A stretch of 64,000 nt of DNA from an uncultured Phascolarctobacterium sp. GTDB taxonomy: Bacteria > Bacillota > Negativicutes > Acidaminococcales > Acidaminococcaceae. Below the pieces are notes generated by a model. That model saw only the letters and a list, made by a program, of their open reading frames with translations. It was not told the origin of the DNA and made no database searches. The stretch covers positions 1 through 64,000 of the forward strand of contig NZ_CAKPTG010000014.1 of NCBI RefSeq assembly GCF_934190775.1, given 5' to 3'. Both the position numbers and the translations under genes were made by a program. Position 1 is the stretch's first letter. Each line of letters begins with the position of its first letter. This document shows positions 44,701-54,211 of the stretch, in pieces.

Positions 44701-46925
44701 TATTCAATCATCCCTTTCTTCTTTTGCAGCATCTTCAGAGTTTGGAAGCAGTTAGCTTTTACGCTGATGAAATCGTCAACGCCAGCATCTTTGTAAACTT
44801 GTTCCATGTCTTTCGGAGCAGCGCCGGCCAGGAACAGAGTAGCGGACGGTTTCATAGCTGCTTTAATCATCGGAGCCAGTTTCGGAACGATTTCCGGATA
44901 GGTAGCATCGGTGGAGCAGATAACTGCAACATCGTAGTCGCCTTCTTTGAAAGCTTTGAGGCATTTTTCGTATTGATCGCCATCTTCGCCGTCTTGGAAA
45001 CCATCGTTCAGATGAACGTTGAATTCACCAACCTGCAGGAAAGAGGTGGAGAAGTCGGCACGAGCTTTATGTTGAGGAATCGGTCCCATGTTGCACAGGA
45101 ATACTTCAACATTTTTGCCGGTTTTCTTAACATAGTCTTCAGTTTCGAAACGCAGTGCTTCATAGCGCTCGGTCCAGTGATGAGCAGCGATTGCTTCAAC
45201 GGTTTCCGGAGCTTCAGCCTTGCAGGATGCAGCAGCAACCTGGCCGATAGTAGCACCATTGCTGAATGCTTCGATTGCGCCTTCAACAGTTTCAACTGCA
45301 GCCAGCTTGCCAGCCAGGTAGTTGGTGTCGATATCAGCAACGTAAGCAGCAACAGCAGCTTCGCGTTCTTTCTTCAGTTTCGGAGTGTCTTCTTCGCGGC
45401 GCTCCAACGGTTCTTCGGTCATGTTCGGGTACATGTTTACGCCAACAGCACGATCGCTGCGCATTTCCAGAGCTTTGAAGCGTTTAGCCAAAACGTCAGC
45501 AACTTGTGCTTGCGGATAGCCAGCTTCCAGAGCTTTAACAATACCGCCCATTTCCTCAACCTTTTGGAACTCAGCCCAGATTTTTTCGGTAATCTGCTTG
45601 GTCAGGGTTTCAACGCCCCAGGAACCGCCGGCAGCATCGATCGGGCTCAGCATACCAAATTCTTCTTGCAGCATTACATGCAGGTTACGAGCGATACGAC
45701 GGGAGAATACGTCACCTTTACGAATCAACTCGTCAAACGGCGGGTTGTCATAGGTGCATACGCCACCTACAACGCTGGAGAAGGTTTGGGTGCAGTTACG
45801 CAGCATGTTTACATACGGGTCAACAACGGTTTTGGTGAAGCGAGCGCAACGGCCATGAACCTTAATAGCGCGATCTGCTTCTTCAGCACCGAATGCTTCC
45901 ATAATAGCTGCCCAGATCATACGCAGAGAACGCAGTTTTGCGATTTCCATGAAGAAGTTTGCACCTTGGTTGAAGCAGAAGTACAGGGAGTTAGCAATGT
46001 CGTGCAGCTCAACGCCACGTTTTTGCATTTGACGTACATATTCAACAGCAGTAGCGAAGGTGTAAGCAACTTCTTGTACTGCTTCTGCACCGCCATCGGT
46101 GTAAGCATCACTGTTGATGAAAACAGTGCGAACTTCCGGAGTATTAGCTTTAGCAAATTTAATGGTTTCAGCCATTTCATCATACAAAGCATCCAGAGAG
46201 GTTGCGGTTTTGCCGGTTTTTACCAGCTCGCCGATTGGATCGCCGCCGATAACGCCACGCAGTTTTTTTACATCATGACCAGCGCCCTTCAAAGCAGCTA
46301 CAGTCAGAGCCAGCAGATTTTTAGCGCCAGCGCCGGTGTACATCATAATAGGATATTTGTCAAGTTTCAGACCATTCAGCAGAACGCTCATATCTTCAAC
46401 GGTAGTAACGTTCACGCCAATATCACCAGGTTTTTCTGCATCTTTAACGTCTACGCCGTTTTTGGTTGCAGTATCAAATTTGATATTGTAAACAGTGGAG
46501 CCTTTGGAAATTTCTTCCTTCAGCAGCTCGTTGTTATCAGCCGGCAAGGTTTCATCGCAAGCTTGTGCAATGCCCCAGGGCTCGTGTACATAACCGTTAA
46601 CAGTTGCGCCACGCAGGAAATCGCCCATACCGGGATAATCGTTGGTCGGCAGAATTGCATCAGTGCCTTTACGAGTATAAATCGGGTCAAAGGTAATGCC
46701 CTCGTAGTTTTTGGTGTACATGATTTTGTCAAAGGGTTTACCCTTCAACAGTGCATTACATGCCTCCACCCATTCATCCCAGGTGGGTTCGGTAAATTCA
46801 TCAAAAGTTACCTCCGGGAATTCGGTTACTTTCTCTGACTTACGCAACATGGCTTCCAGTTCTTTGTCTGTCAACGGTCTTTCGCCATCAACGACTGCTG
46901 CAGTTTTTTGTTGTTCATCAGCCAT
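44700..46925 (-). CDS. mutA: Methylmalonyl-CoA mutase small subunit
   Basis: A 741-residue structural partner of MutB. It has the mutase barrel-like region ([35 protein letters not shown]) and a degenerate cobalamin-type domain. That domain lacks the DxHxxG ligand motif, reading [14 protein letters not shown] at the equivalent place, as expected for the non-catalytic chain. A strong AAAGGAGG site precedes the ATG. A 238-bp structured gap separates it from the preceding 140-residue gene. Confidence 0.97.
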   Translation of the reverse strand: MADEQQKTAAVVDGERPLTDKELEAMLRKSEKVTEFPEVTFDEFTEPTWDEWVEACNALLKGKPFDKIMYTKNYEGITFDPIYTRKGTDAILPTNDYPGMGDFLRGATVNGYVHEPWGIAQACDETLPADNNELLKEEISKGSTVYNIKFDTATKNGVDVKDAEKPGDIGVNVTTVEDMSVLLNGLKLDKYPIMMYTGAGAKNLLALTVAALKGAGHDVKKLRGVIGGDPIGELVKTGKTATSLDALYDEMAETIKFAKANTPEVRTVFINSDAYTDGGAEAVQEVAYTFATAVEYVRQMQKRGVELHDIANSLYFCFNQGANFFMEIAKLRSLRMIWAAIMEAFGAEEADRAIKVHGRCARFTKTVVDPYVNMLRNCTQTFSSVVGGVCTYDNPPFDELIRKGDVFSRRIARNLHVMLQEEFGMLSPIDAAGGSWGVETLTKQITEKIWAEFQKVEEMGGIVKALEAGYPQAQVADVLAKRFKALEMRSDRAVGVNMYPNMTEEPLERREEDTPKLKKEREAAVAAYVADIDTNYLAGKLAAVETVEGAIEAFSNGATIGQVAAASCKAEAPETVEAIAAHHWTERYEALRFETEDYVKKTGKNVEVFLCNMGPIPQHKARADFSTSFLQVGEFNVHLNDGFQDGEDGDQYEKCLKAFKEGDYDVAVICSTDATYPEIVPKLAPMIKAAMKPSATLFLAGAAPKDMEQVYKDAGVDDFISVKANCFQTLKMLQKKKGMIE

Positions 46926-47163
46926 TCAAATAATCCTCCTTTAATAATTTAATCATTACTGTGAAAAAGCTCACAGCACCAAGCTGAAACGCATATCACC
47001 TCCAGCCAATCTCGTCTGCTGATGCAGCTGCTATCCGACCGCTCTCACCCGGTCATCAGGGGACATATGCCGCATCCTTGCTTGGATAGATTTTAAGAAG
47101 CAAACAGCATTTATATACACGGTCACGGTTGTCCAGGCCGTATATAACAAAATAACAGGCAGT
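46926..47163 (-). other. Long leader between the 140-residue gene and mutA
   Basis: 238 bp without a convincing gene. It contains paired segments: TATACGG...CCGTGTATA (about 47097-47146), a GACCGGGTGAGAGCGGTC hairpin near 47040, and GTGCTGTGAGC/GCTCACAG before mutA. It may be a processing or attenuation region; I recognise no riboswitch class. Confidence 0.4.
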
Positions 47164-47586
47164 TTAATCTGCCAGGAACTCCTGCAGACGTCCGTAATTA
47201 ATCTGGACTCTGCGCAGCTCGTTTTCCTCAGGCATGGTATCATTAAGAATCATGTTGCCTAAAGCAGCACCCGGCTCTGCGCCACGGTTCTGCATAAAAC
47301 GGGCATAGTATTCAATCTGCGGAACATCTTCAGCTGCCTTGTAAATAACAGCAGCCTGTTCCAAAGGATCTTCTGCGATGATATAGGGATTTACCCCTTC
47401 ATTGAAGTATTGTTTCAAAAGCTCGCAGATATCTGTCTTTTTGGGGTTATATTGCACGCGTACGCACTTTACTTCCAGCTCTCCGCTGGCCTTGGCACGT
47501 CCGGCAACAACTTCTTCAACGCCTTTCATACCTTCAAAGGCTGCAAGCAGTTCAGCAATTTTGCCTGCCAAATATAATTCTTTCAT
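47164..47586 (-). CDS. Unknown protein at head of the mut operon (weakly MsrA-like)
   Basis: A 140-residue protein, first gene after cobalamin riboswitch 3. Segments such as VRVQYNPKKTDICELLKQYF and a C-terminal INYGRLQEFLAD recall the YDP...LL..FF and C-terminal parts of methionine sulfoxide reductase A. The catalytic GCFW motif is missing, and the resemblance may be fortuitous. The GGGAGG site is good. Its place suggests a role in mutase maturation, corrinoid handling or redox protection; no function is assigned. Confidence 0.75.
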   Translation of the reverse strand: MKELYLAGKIAELLAAFEGMKGVEEVVAGRAKASGELEVKCVRVQYNPKKTDICELLKQYFNEGVNPYIIAEDPLEQAAVIYKAAEDVPQIEYYARFMQNRGAEPGAALGNMILNDTMPEENELRRVQINYGRLQEFLAD

Positions 47587-47620
47587 ATCAATTACCTCCC
47601 TTTAAACAGCAAAAAATAAA

Positions 47621-47640
47621 GCCACCACATTTGTGATGGC
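47621..47640 (-). terminator. Terminator in the mut operon leader
   Basis: GCCATCACA / TGTGGTGGC hairpin, then TTTATTTTTTG on the minus strand, 35 bp before the first gene. An ACGACAGCG / CGCTGTCGT hairpin (47653-47678) lies just upstream and may be the alternative partner. Confidence 0.75.
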
Positions 47641-47969
47641 TGGATTGTCAGCACGACAGCGCACCCCTACGCTGTCGTACTTGAGAGGAGAAAGGAAATG
47701 TTCTCAGCTAAAAGAAAAATTTGAGAATGGGATTTGAAAAACACGATATGTCCAGTATCGCGGACAAGTATGACAGATAGCATCGATGGCCCGGCCACTC
47801 TCCAAAAGGTCACAGCCATCACGTGACCTTCAATGGCATAAGAAACAGAAAACCGTTTCTCAAAAAGAATCCTTCACCCAATACGGGCGGGACTTTTGAA
47901 AAACGGCGAAATATCAAAAGCTACTAGGCGCACAAACCTATACTACAGCTCTACGACATCTCTCCCCGT

Positions 47970-48155
47970 CTCTCGCAGGTCAAACGACGATGCATCTTAC
48001 AGGCAGTTCTTCTGGCTTCGCTTCTTCACGTGTTCCACCTTCCCAGAGGACCCCTCCAGTGGTATAAACGAAACACGCTCCACGTCACAGCGGCGGGACC
48101 GTGCCGGAATTTCACCGGCTTCTCTATTGAGCTTTCGCACCTGTAATATCAATAT
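47970..48155 (-). ncRNA. Cobalamin riboswitch 3 (mut operon)
   Basis: The minus strand reads ACAGGTGCGAAAGC, AAGCCGGTGAAATTCCGG, CACGGTCCCGCCGCTGTGACG and, after a long variable arm, GAAGCCAGAAGAACTGCC. This is a full cobalamin aptamer with an extra-large P6-P7 side arm. About 380 nt of further leader separate it from the first ORF, including several hairpins (47838-47870 GGTCAC/GTGACC; 47720-47770). The gap 47587-48160 is therefore regulatory. Confidence 0.92.
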
Positions 48156-48170
48156 CAACTTGTTGTGTTA

Positions 48171-48199
48171 ATTATAGCAGTTCCTATTTATCTTGTCAA
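48171..48199 (-). promoter_or_regulatory. Promoter of the mut operon
   Basis: Minus-strand TTGACA (48199-48194), 17 nt, TATAAT (48176-48171), identical in strength and spacing to the riboswitch 2 promoter. Confidence 0.9.
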
Positions 48200-48362
48200 C
48201 CTTTTTCAAGGATTTTTATTTTTGTGCTTTAATCCCATGTATAGAGAGTTCTCATGTGTAGTTGACTCCATTCTCGATTAGCTATTCTTTGTGTATATTT
48301 CACATATAACACAATGTAAAATCTTCAATTTTCCAGTCAAAGCAGGCTTTTTAGCAACAAAA

Positions 48363-48389
48363 AACGCCTACAGCCCAGCTGCAAGCGTT
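48363..48389 (-). terminator. Terminator of the micropeptide unit
   Basis: AACGCTTGCAG / CTGTAGGCGTT, 11 pairs with wobbles, followed by TTTTTTG on the minus strand. Confidence 0.8.
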
Positions 48390-48426
48390 CTTACGGTTTA
48401 GCGATTTGCATTTTTTATACCACCTG

Positions 48427-48483
48427 TTAATGGATATAGTAGAAATTCATTTCATACAAAGCTTTGATGAATTTTTCCAGCAT
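48427..48483 (-). CDS. Micropeptide 2 (18 residues)
   Basis: ATG at 48483 behind AGGAGGTGAGAATA, one of the strongest ribosome sites in the window. The product is MLEKFIKALYEMNFYYIH. It aligns along its length with micropeptide 1 encoded just upstream: shared M..EKF, L, F/W-Y and a terminal IH. The peptide is amphipathic and aromatic with no export signal. Unknown function; a signalling peptide, membrane-active peptide or regulatory leader are possibilities. Confidence 0.6.
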   Translation of the reverse strand: MLEKFIKALYEMNFYYIH

Positions 48484-48501
48484 TATTCTCACCTCCTGAA
48501 A

Positions 48502-48561
48502 TCAGTGAATCATATACCATTTAAAGTTGCACAGAGTCTCAACAAATTTTTCAAAAGTCAT
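48502..48561 (-). CDS. Micropeptide 1 (19 residues)
   Basis: ATG at 48561 behind AGAAGGGATGAT; product MTFEKFVETLCNFKWYMIH, stop at 48502, 18 bp before the next micropeptide start. It is homologous to micropeptide 2. The unit has its own promoter (48614-48642) about 46 nt upstream of this ATG and a terminator at 48363-48389, giving a transcript near 245 nt. Confidence 0.6.
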   Translation of the reverse strand: MTFEKFVETLCNFKWYMIH

Positions 48562-48613
48562 TTTTATATCATCCCTTCTTTATTATTTTAAGGTATTGCC
48601 TTAACATGCATTT

Positions 48614-48642
48614 AGTATAACACCTTATGACGTTTTTGTCCA
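48614..48642 (-). promoter_or_regulatory. Promoter of the micropeptide unit
   Basis: Minus-strand TGGACA (48642-48637), 17 nt, TATACT (48619-48614). The string TGTTATACTAAATGC around the -10 also occurs upstream of the small gene at 39096-39275. Confidence 0.7.
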
Positions 48643-48738
48643 CTATGGACTTTTTGTGTCCCGTTAAGTGGTTGGGAAGCTCTAAAGCCTTACAGCATGG
48701 TACTTTACAAGGATTTAACATTGAAAAGCAAAGAGGAC

Positions 48739-48785
48739 TGTAAGAAAAAATTTTCTAAAGTCATGAAAAATTTTCCTACAATCCT
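48739..48785 (-). terminator. Terminator of the AbrB-type gene
   Basis: Minus-strand GAGGATTGTA...TACAGTCCTC arms with AT-rich inner pairing (GAAAATTTTT / AAAATTTTTTC), then TTTGC. Confidence 0.55.
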
Positions 48786-48793
48786 CTATACTT

Positions 48794-49831
48794 TTATGCC
48801 TGCTTATCCTTAAAACACCATGATAAGAGTGGCGGGATAAAGATATTTATCACCAGCACACGCACCAGCTGATAGGTCAGGATAATCGAAACATTCTCAC
48901 CCATACTCATACCGGCCAAAGACATTTCGGCTATGCCTCCGGGTGCCATCGCCAAAAACGCCGTTACCAGCGAAAAGCCGTAGCGTGCGGCAAGCACATT
49001 AGCCATGCCAATGCTCACAACAATAAGTATTGCTGTACCGATAAGAACATAGGGTACCATTTTTTTAGTTTTGATAATGCGGTCCGCATCAAGCTGCATC
49101 CCCATGAACAAGCCAATACTTGCCTGAGCTGCTGCCATCAGCCAAAACGGCACCGGCTGCACACTGCCAGCCAAGACGTCAAAGGCAGCTGTCGCCAAAA
49201 TGGGTCCCAACAGTCTCGGCGTCGGCATATGTATCTTCTTCGCTATAAAGCTACCCAAAACAGACAGAGGCACAACAACAAGCCAATGTATACCGCCATG
49301 GTTCGGCAACGCTACGCTGCTGCCTGTCACCTGCGCATGCAAAAGCCAGATGACAAGAAACGGCACAGTAATCACCACGCCCAACAGACGCAGAATCTGC
49401 ATTACCATGACAACATTAGGATTAACCTCCTTGTCATCCTCGCAAAGCAGCATCGTCAGCGTCATGCCGCCAGGCAGCATTCCCATGACACAGCTTTTAA
49501 GATTTTCCCGCGCCAGCTTTGCCGTAATAACGGCCAATACCATACTTGCAGCCAAAATAACTATCGTTGCTTCTGCTACACCTACCAGCTCAGCCAAAAA
49601 GTTATTCCAGGTGTCAGAGGTAAAGGTAGAGCCAATACCATAACCGGCAACCATCAAAGCATATTCGCGCCATTGCTTAGGCCAGCTCACATCGCTGCGA
49701 TGCGTCAGCGTTTTGCAAAGCAAAGCAGTCAACAGGCCACCCAGCAAAAATGGAATCGGTATATGCATCCGCACCAGCAGGCTGCCCAGGCAAAGCGCCA
49801 TAATAAAAAGCAACAAGCGGTTTAACAACAT
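48794..49831 (-). CDS. AbrB family putative transporter
   Basis: A 345-residue membrane protein with about ten hydrophobic segments in two repeats, each with an FLLGG/LLGP-like start and a MLPGGMTLTM or MAPGGIAEMSLAG motif. This matches the AbrB (PF05145-type) family, annotated as putative ammonia-monooxygenase regulator but structurally transporter-like. The substrate is unknown. It follows engB by 5 bp, so it may be a late gene of the lon-engB transcript. Confidence 0.88.
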   Translation of the reverse strand: MLLNRLLLFIMALCLGSLLVRMHIPIPFLLGGLLTALLCKTLTHRSDVSWPKQWREYALMVAGYGIGSTFTSDTWNNFLAELVGVAEATIVILAASMVLAVITAKLARENLKSCVMGMLPGGMTLTMLLCEDDKEVNPNVVMVMQILRLLGVVITVPFLVIWLLHAQVTGSSVALPNHGGIHWLVVVPLSVLGSFIAKKIHMPTPRLLGPILATAAFDVLAGSVQPVPFWLMAAAQASIGLFMGMQLDADRIIKTKKMVPYVLIGTAILIVVSIGMANVLAARYGFSLVTAFLAMAPGGIAEMSLAGMSMGENVSIILTYQLVRVLVINIFIPPLLSWCFKDKQA

Positions 49832-49836
49832 GATTT

Positions 49837-50487
49837 TTACTCCTGCTCTACACCGTTAGCGGATAAAGCATTCATGATGCGCTCAATCAGCTCGCCACGC
49901 ATGGTGTGCTGCGAAGATGAATAGGTAATAATCTCATGCTCCTTCAGGCCCATTTCGCGCTTAAAGAGTGCCTTTTGAGACATAGCAGCATTTTTCGAAA
50001 GCTTATCAGACTTGGTCAGCACAACCTGCACCTTCAGGCCACAGCTGCGCAGCCAGTTGAAGCATTCCATATCGCTGTCCATAGGCTTATGACGGATATC
50101 AATCAGCTGGCAGACAACACCCAGGTTTTCACTGCCGGATAAATATTTGCTGATAAAACCTGACCATTGGTCCTTATTATTATGGTTTGTTTTAGCAAAG
50201 CCATAGCCAGGTAAATCTACCAGATAAAAGGAAGCTCTTTCATCCTCACCCTCAACTACACGCTTAGCCTCCAGCTCGTAAAAGTTGATGGTCTGCGTTT
50301 TACCCGGAGTAGAGCTTACGCGTGCCAGGCCGTTGCGGCGGCAGAGTGAATTAATAAGCGATGATTTGCCTACATTACTGCGGCCGATAAAAGCAGCTTC
50401 AATCAGAGAAGGCTGCGGATATTGGTCTGCACGTACTGCAGAGGCCACATACTTAGCACGGATAATATCCCAATTATCTTTACTCAT
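49837..50487 (-). CDS. engB: Ribosome biogenesis GTP-binding protein EngB/YsxC
   Basis: A 216-residue TRAFAC GTPase required for 50S assembly. G1 GRSNVGKSS at 35-43, a STPGKTQ switch, DLPGYGFA for G3, and TKSD for G4. It overlaps lon by 8 bp, the conserved Firmicute arrangement. Confidence 0.96.
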   Translation of the reverse strand: MSKDNWDIIRAKYVASAVRADQYPQPSLIEAAFIGRSNVGKSSLINSLCRRNGLARVSSTPGKTQTINFYELEAKRVVEGEDERASFYLVDLPGYGFAKTNHNNKDQWSGFISKYLSGSENLGVVCQLIDIRHKPMDSDMECFNWLRSCGLKVQVVLTKSDKLSKNAAMSQKALFKREMGLKEHEIITYSSSQHTMRGELIERIMNALSANGVEQE

Positions 50488-52813
50488 TTTGATCCTCCAA
50501 TGCCAGCTTCAAAACATCATCAAGATGCTCAACAGGTATAAACTGCATTTCCTTGCGAACATTTTCCGGCAGCTCGTCCAAATCCTGCATATTGCGCTTA
50601 GGCAGCAGCACTGTCTTCACGCCATAACGATAAGCGGCAAGCATTTTTTCTTTGATACCGCCAACAGGCCATACCTTACCGGAAAGGGAGATTTCGCCGG
50701 TCATCGCCAGCCTGCCCTTAACCTTTTTACCTGTCAGCGCTGATACCATGGCAGTAACCATCGTTACGCCGGCAGACGGACCGTCCTTCGGCACAGCACC
50801 CTCCGGCAGATGGATATGGATATCCATCGTTTCACCAAAGTTGGCTGCAATCCCCAGAGCTTCCGCACGGCTGCGGATATAGGTATAACCGGCCTGAGCC
50901 GACTCCTTCATTACATCACCCAGCTGACCTGTAAGTGTAAGATTGCCCTTGCCCTTAAACGCCAGTACCTCTACCTTCAGCAGCTCACCGCCAACACTAG
51001 TCCAGGCCAGGCCATTGGCAACGCCGACACTGGATTTCAGGCTGATATCATCATCAAGATAAATAACAGGTCCCAGGTATTTTTCCAGATTCTTTTCTGT
51101 TACCTGTGCTCCCTTACCCTTGCCCTTGACAATTTTGAAGGCAACCTTGCGGCAGATACCTGCCAGCTTGCGCTCCAGGTTACGCACGCCTGCTTCCCTG
51201 GTGTAGTCGTGAATTACACGACGGATAGCCTTCTCGCTGACGCTCACCTTGTATTTTTCCAGGCCGTTCAGCTTCAGCTCCTTAGGCAACAGGTGCAGTT
51301 GGGCAATTTTAACCTTTTCTTCGTCAGTATAGCTACTCAATTGGATAATTTCCAGACGGTCCAAAAGAGCCGGCGGAATAGTATCTACAGCATTTGCCGT
51401 TACAATCCAGAATACATGCGATAAATCAAACGGGAATTCAATAAAGTGGTCACTAAAGCTGTTGTTCTGCTCCGGATCAAGCACCTCTAAAAGAGCAGAA
51501 GCCGGATCGCCACGAAAATCAGAAGCCATTTTATCAATCTCGTCCAACAGGAAAACCGGATTCATGCAGCCACAGGTCTGCATACCATGAATAATGCGTC
51601 CCGGCATAGAACCGATATAGGTACGACGATGACCGCGGATTTCAGCCTCATCACGCACACCACCCAAAGAAATACGGGTAAATTTACGCTTAATAGCCTT
51701 GGCAATGCTGCTTGCCAGGCTTGTTTTGCCTACACCCGGAGGTCCTACCAGACACAGAATCGGTCCACGTGTGCTTTTGGACAGCGCACGTACTGCCAGA
51801 TATTCCAGGATACGCTCCTTAACCTTTTTCAGGCCGTAGTGATCCTTATCAAGAACGTCCTGCGCCTTATCTATATCAAAATTATCCTTGGTAAATTTGC
51901 CCCAGGGCAACGAAAGCAGCGAATCGATATAGGTACGGATTACCGCTCCCTCCGGTGTCATCGGCGGCATTTTTGCCAGACGTCCCAGCTCCTTATTGAT
52001 TTTTTCTGCCACGTTTTGCGGCATCTTCAGCTTGGACATCTGCTCCTTATAGTCAGCAATTTCTGCCTGTACGTCTTCGTTTTCGCCAAGCTCCTTGCTG
52101 ATAGCCTTAATTTGCTCGCGCAGGTAATACTCCTTCTGATTCTGCTCCACCTGCTGGTGTACCTGGTCAGAAATATTTTTAGCTACGTCAGCAATTTCCT
52201 GCTCGCGCACAAGAATCTCGTATAATTTGCGTAAACGCTGCTTAAGCGGTGCTGTTTCCAGCAGATTTTCCTTTTCGTTTAACGCCAGCGGCAGGTAGCC
52301 GACAATAATATCAGGAACCTTGCTTACATCAGCACGCGATTTTAAGGACTGCACTGTATCAGGATTAACCTTTTTCGTAAGCAGAACCCATTGCTCAAAG
52401 GCGTCCAGCAGCAAGCGACGCAGGCCTTCCGCTTCAGCATCTACTGCATCATCAGCCGGCACAACCTCTACCTCGCCAACAAAGAAATCCTGCTCATTCT
52501 CATTAACCTCTGCCGCATGCAGCACATGTACGCGCTCTAAGCCTTCTACCAGCAAACGTACAGCACCGTTAGGTAGCTGCAGTTTTTGCTTGATGGTTGC
52601 CAAAACACCCCATGTATACAAATCGTCAGCAGTAACATTTTCCTGTTCCGGCTGCTTTTGCCCAACCAGGATAATCTGCTTATCTGTATTCTCAGCAGCA
52701 TCAATAGCAGCCATAGATTTTTCTCTGCCAACATCAATATTGGCAATCATGCCTGGAAAAATCAAGATGCCCCTCAAAGGCAGCAGGGGCTTTGTAATTA
52801 TCAAATTAGCCAT
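50480..52813 (-). CDS. lon: ATP-dependent protease La
   Basis: A 777-residue cytoplasmic AAA+ serine protease. The N-terminal substrate domain starts LPLRGILIFPGM. Walker A GPPGVGKTS lies near 356-364. The C-terminal protease domain has the Ser680 (KDGPSAG) and Lys723 (GGIKEK) dyad. Ribosome site GAAGGAGG. It is followed by engB and preceded, 125 bp away, by clpX. Confidence 0.97.
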   Translation of the reverse strand: MANLIITKPLLPLRGILIFPGMIANIDVGREKSMAAIDAAENTDKQIILVGQKQPEQENVTADDLYTWGVLATIKQKLQLPNGAVRLLVEGLERVHVLHAAEVNENEQDFFVGEVEVVPADDAVDAEAEGLRRLLLDAFEQWVLLTKKVNPDTVQSLKSRADVSKVPDIIVGYLPLALNEKENLLETAPLKQRLRKLYEILVREQEIADVAKNISDQVHQQVEQNQKEYYLREQIKAISKELGENEDVQAEIADYKEQMSKLKMPQNVAEKINKELGRLAKMPPMTPEGAVIRTYIDSLLSLPWGKFTKDNFDIDKAQDVLDKDHYGLKKVKERILEYLAVRALSKSTRGPILCLVGPPGVGKTSLASSIAKAIKRKFTRISLGGVRDEAEIRGHRRTYIGSMPGRIIHGMQTCGCMNPVFLLDEIDKMASDFRGDPASALLEVLDPEQNNSFSDHFIEFPFDLSHVFWIVTANAVDTIPPALLDRLEIIQLSSYTDEEKVKIAQLHLLPKELKLNGLEKYKVSVSEKAIRRVIHDYTREAGVRNLERKLAGICRKVAFKIVKGKGKGAQVTEKNLEKYLGPVIYLDDDISLKSSVGVANGLAWTSVGGELLKVEVLAFKGKGNLTLTGQLGDVMKESAQAGYTYIRSRAEALGIAANFGETMDIHIHLPEGAVPKDGPSAGVTMVTAMVSALTGKKVKGRLAMTGEISLSGKVWPVGGIKEKMLAAYRYGVKTVLLPKRNMQDLDELPENVRKEMQFIPVEHLDDVLKLALEDQNE

Positions 52814-52938
52814 ATAATCCCTCCTTCAGCTCCCAAAACAAGAGAGAAATTTATTGACAGTACGCCATTAAGCATATACCTGTCATAGCGATAAAATAAG
52901 GGAGAAGGTATAATAATCCTTCCCCCTTAGATATTTTG

Positions 52939-54186
52939 TTATTTTGTAATCATTTGTGGTTCGCAATGCTGGCGTATAGTAGCTTCAGTAACAATGCACT
53001 TTGTTACATCATCACGGGAAGGAACATCATACATTACGTTACGCATGGTAGATTCGATAATCGATCTCAGGCCACGCGCTCCGGCATTACGTTTCAATGC
53101 TTCCTCAGCAATAGCAGTCAAAGCACCAGGCTCGAACTCCAAATCTACGCCGTCCATTTCCAGGAAACGCTGGTATTGCTTAACCAAAGCATTACGCGGC
53201 TCAGTCAGTATTTGTACCAGAGCAGCTTCGTCCAAAGGATTGAGCGTTACTACCACCGGCATACGTCCTGCAAATTCCGGAATAATACCGAACTTCATGA
53301 TATCCTCAGGCAATACCTTGGCAAATACAGCCTCGTTATCAACCTCTTCCTTGCGGCGGATATCAGCACCAAAGCCCAAGTTTTTCTTGCCAACACGGGC
53401 ATTGATGATATGCTCCAGTCCTGCAAAAGCACCACCGCAGATAAACAGGATATTGGTTGTATCAATATTGATAAACTCCTGATGCGGATGCTTGCGTCCT
53501 CCCTTAGGTGGAACGCTGGCAACAGTACCCTCAAGGATTTTCAGCAGAGCCTGCTGCACACCTTCACCGGAAACATCACGGGTAATGGAAACGTTTTCAG
53601 ATTTGCGGGCAATCTTATCAATCTCGTCGATATAGATAATACCACGCTGAGCAGCTTCAATATCATAATCTGCATTGCTGATAAGCTTGAGCAGGATGTT
53701 TTCAACATCCTCGCCTACATAGCCTGCTTCCGTTAAGGTAGTAGCATCAGCAATAGCAAAGGGAACCTGCAAAATCTTTGCCAAAGTCTGGGCAAGCAGT
53801 GTTTTACCGCTACCGGTAGGACCAAGCATCAGAATATTGGACTTCTGCAGCTCCAGGTCACGTTTGGACCCCGGGTTCTGGATTTCATAATTGATTCTTT
53901 TGTAATGATTATATACAGCAACAGACAAGGTCTTTTTAGCCTCATCCTGACCAATAACATACTCATCTAAGATTGCCTTGATTTCCTGAGGCTTAGGCAG
54001 ATCAGCATTCACCAACTGTTCAGCAGCATCGCTTTCTTTTTCCTCTTCAAGCATTGATTTACAGAAATCGACACACTCATCGCAGATGTAAACACCACGA
54101 CCGGAAATCAGTCTTTTAACCTGACCTTCACGCTTGCCACAAAAGGAACAGCATGGGTTTCCATCATGTCCTTCATTAAAACTCAT
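52939..54186 (-). CDS. clpX: ClpXP protease ATP-binding subunit ClpX
   Basis: A 415-residue AAA+ unfoldase. A zinc-binding domain has CSFC (13-16) and CDEC (35-38). Walker A GPTGSGKT lies near 120-127, and [10 protein letters not shown] is Walker B. It feeds substrates to ClpP, whose gene ends 25 bp upstream. Confidence 0.98.
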   Translation of the reverse strand: MSFNEGHDGNPCCSFCGKREGQVKRLISGRGVYICDECVDFCKSMLEEEKESDAAEQLVNADLPKPQEIKAILDEYVIGQDEAKKTLSVAVYNHYKRINYEIQNPGSKRDLELQKSNILMLGPTGSGKTLLAQTLAKILQVPFAIADATTLTEAGYVGEDVENILLKLISNADYDIEAAQRGIIYIDEIDKIARKSENVSITRDVSGEGVQQALLKILEGTVASVPPKGGRKHPHQEFINIDTTNILFICGGAFAGLEHIINARVGKKNLGFGADIRRKEEVDNEAVFAKVLPEDIMKFGIIPEFAGRMPVVVTLNPLDEAALVQILTEPRNALVKQYQRFLEMDGVDLEFEPGALTAIAEEALKRNAGARGLRSIIESTMRNVMYDVPSRDDVTKCIVTEATIRQHCEPQMITK

Positions 54187-54211
54187 ATTTTAAATCTCCT
54201 TATAGTATATC

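Noticed and set aside
47031..47243. A 70-codon frame in the mut operon gap
   Set aside because: It overlaps the end of the upstream gene in another frame and lacks a ribosome site.
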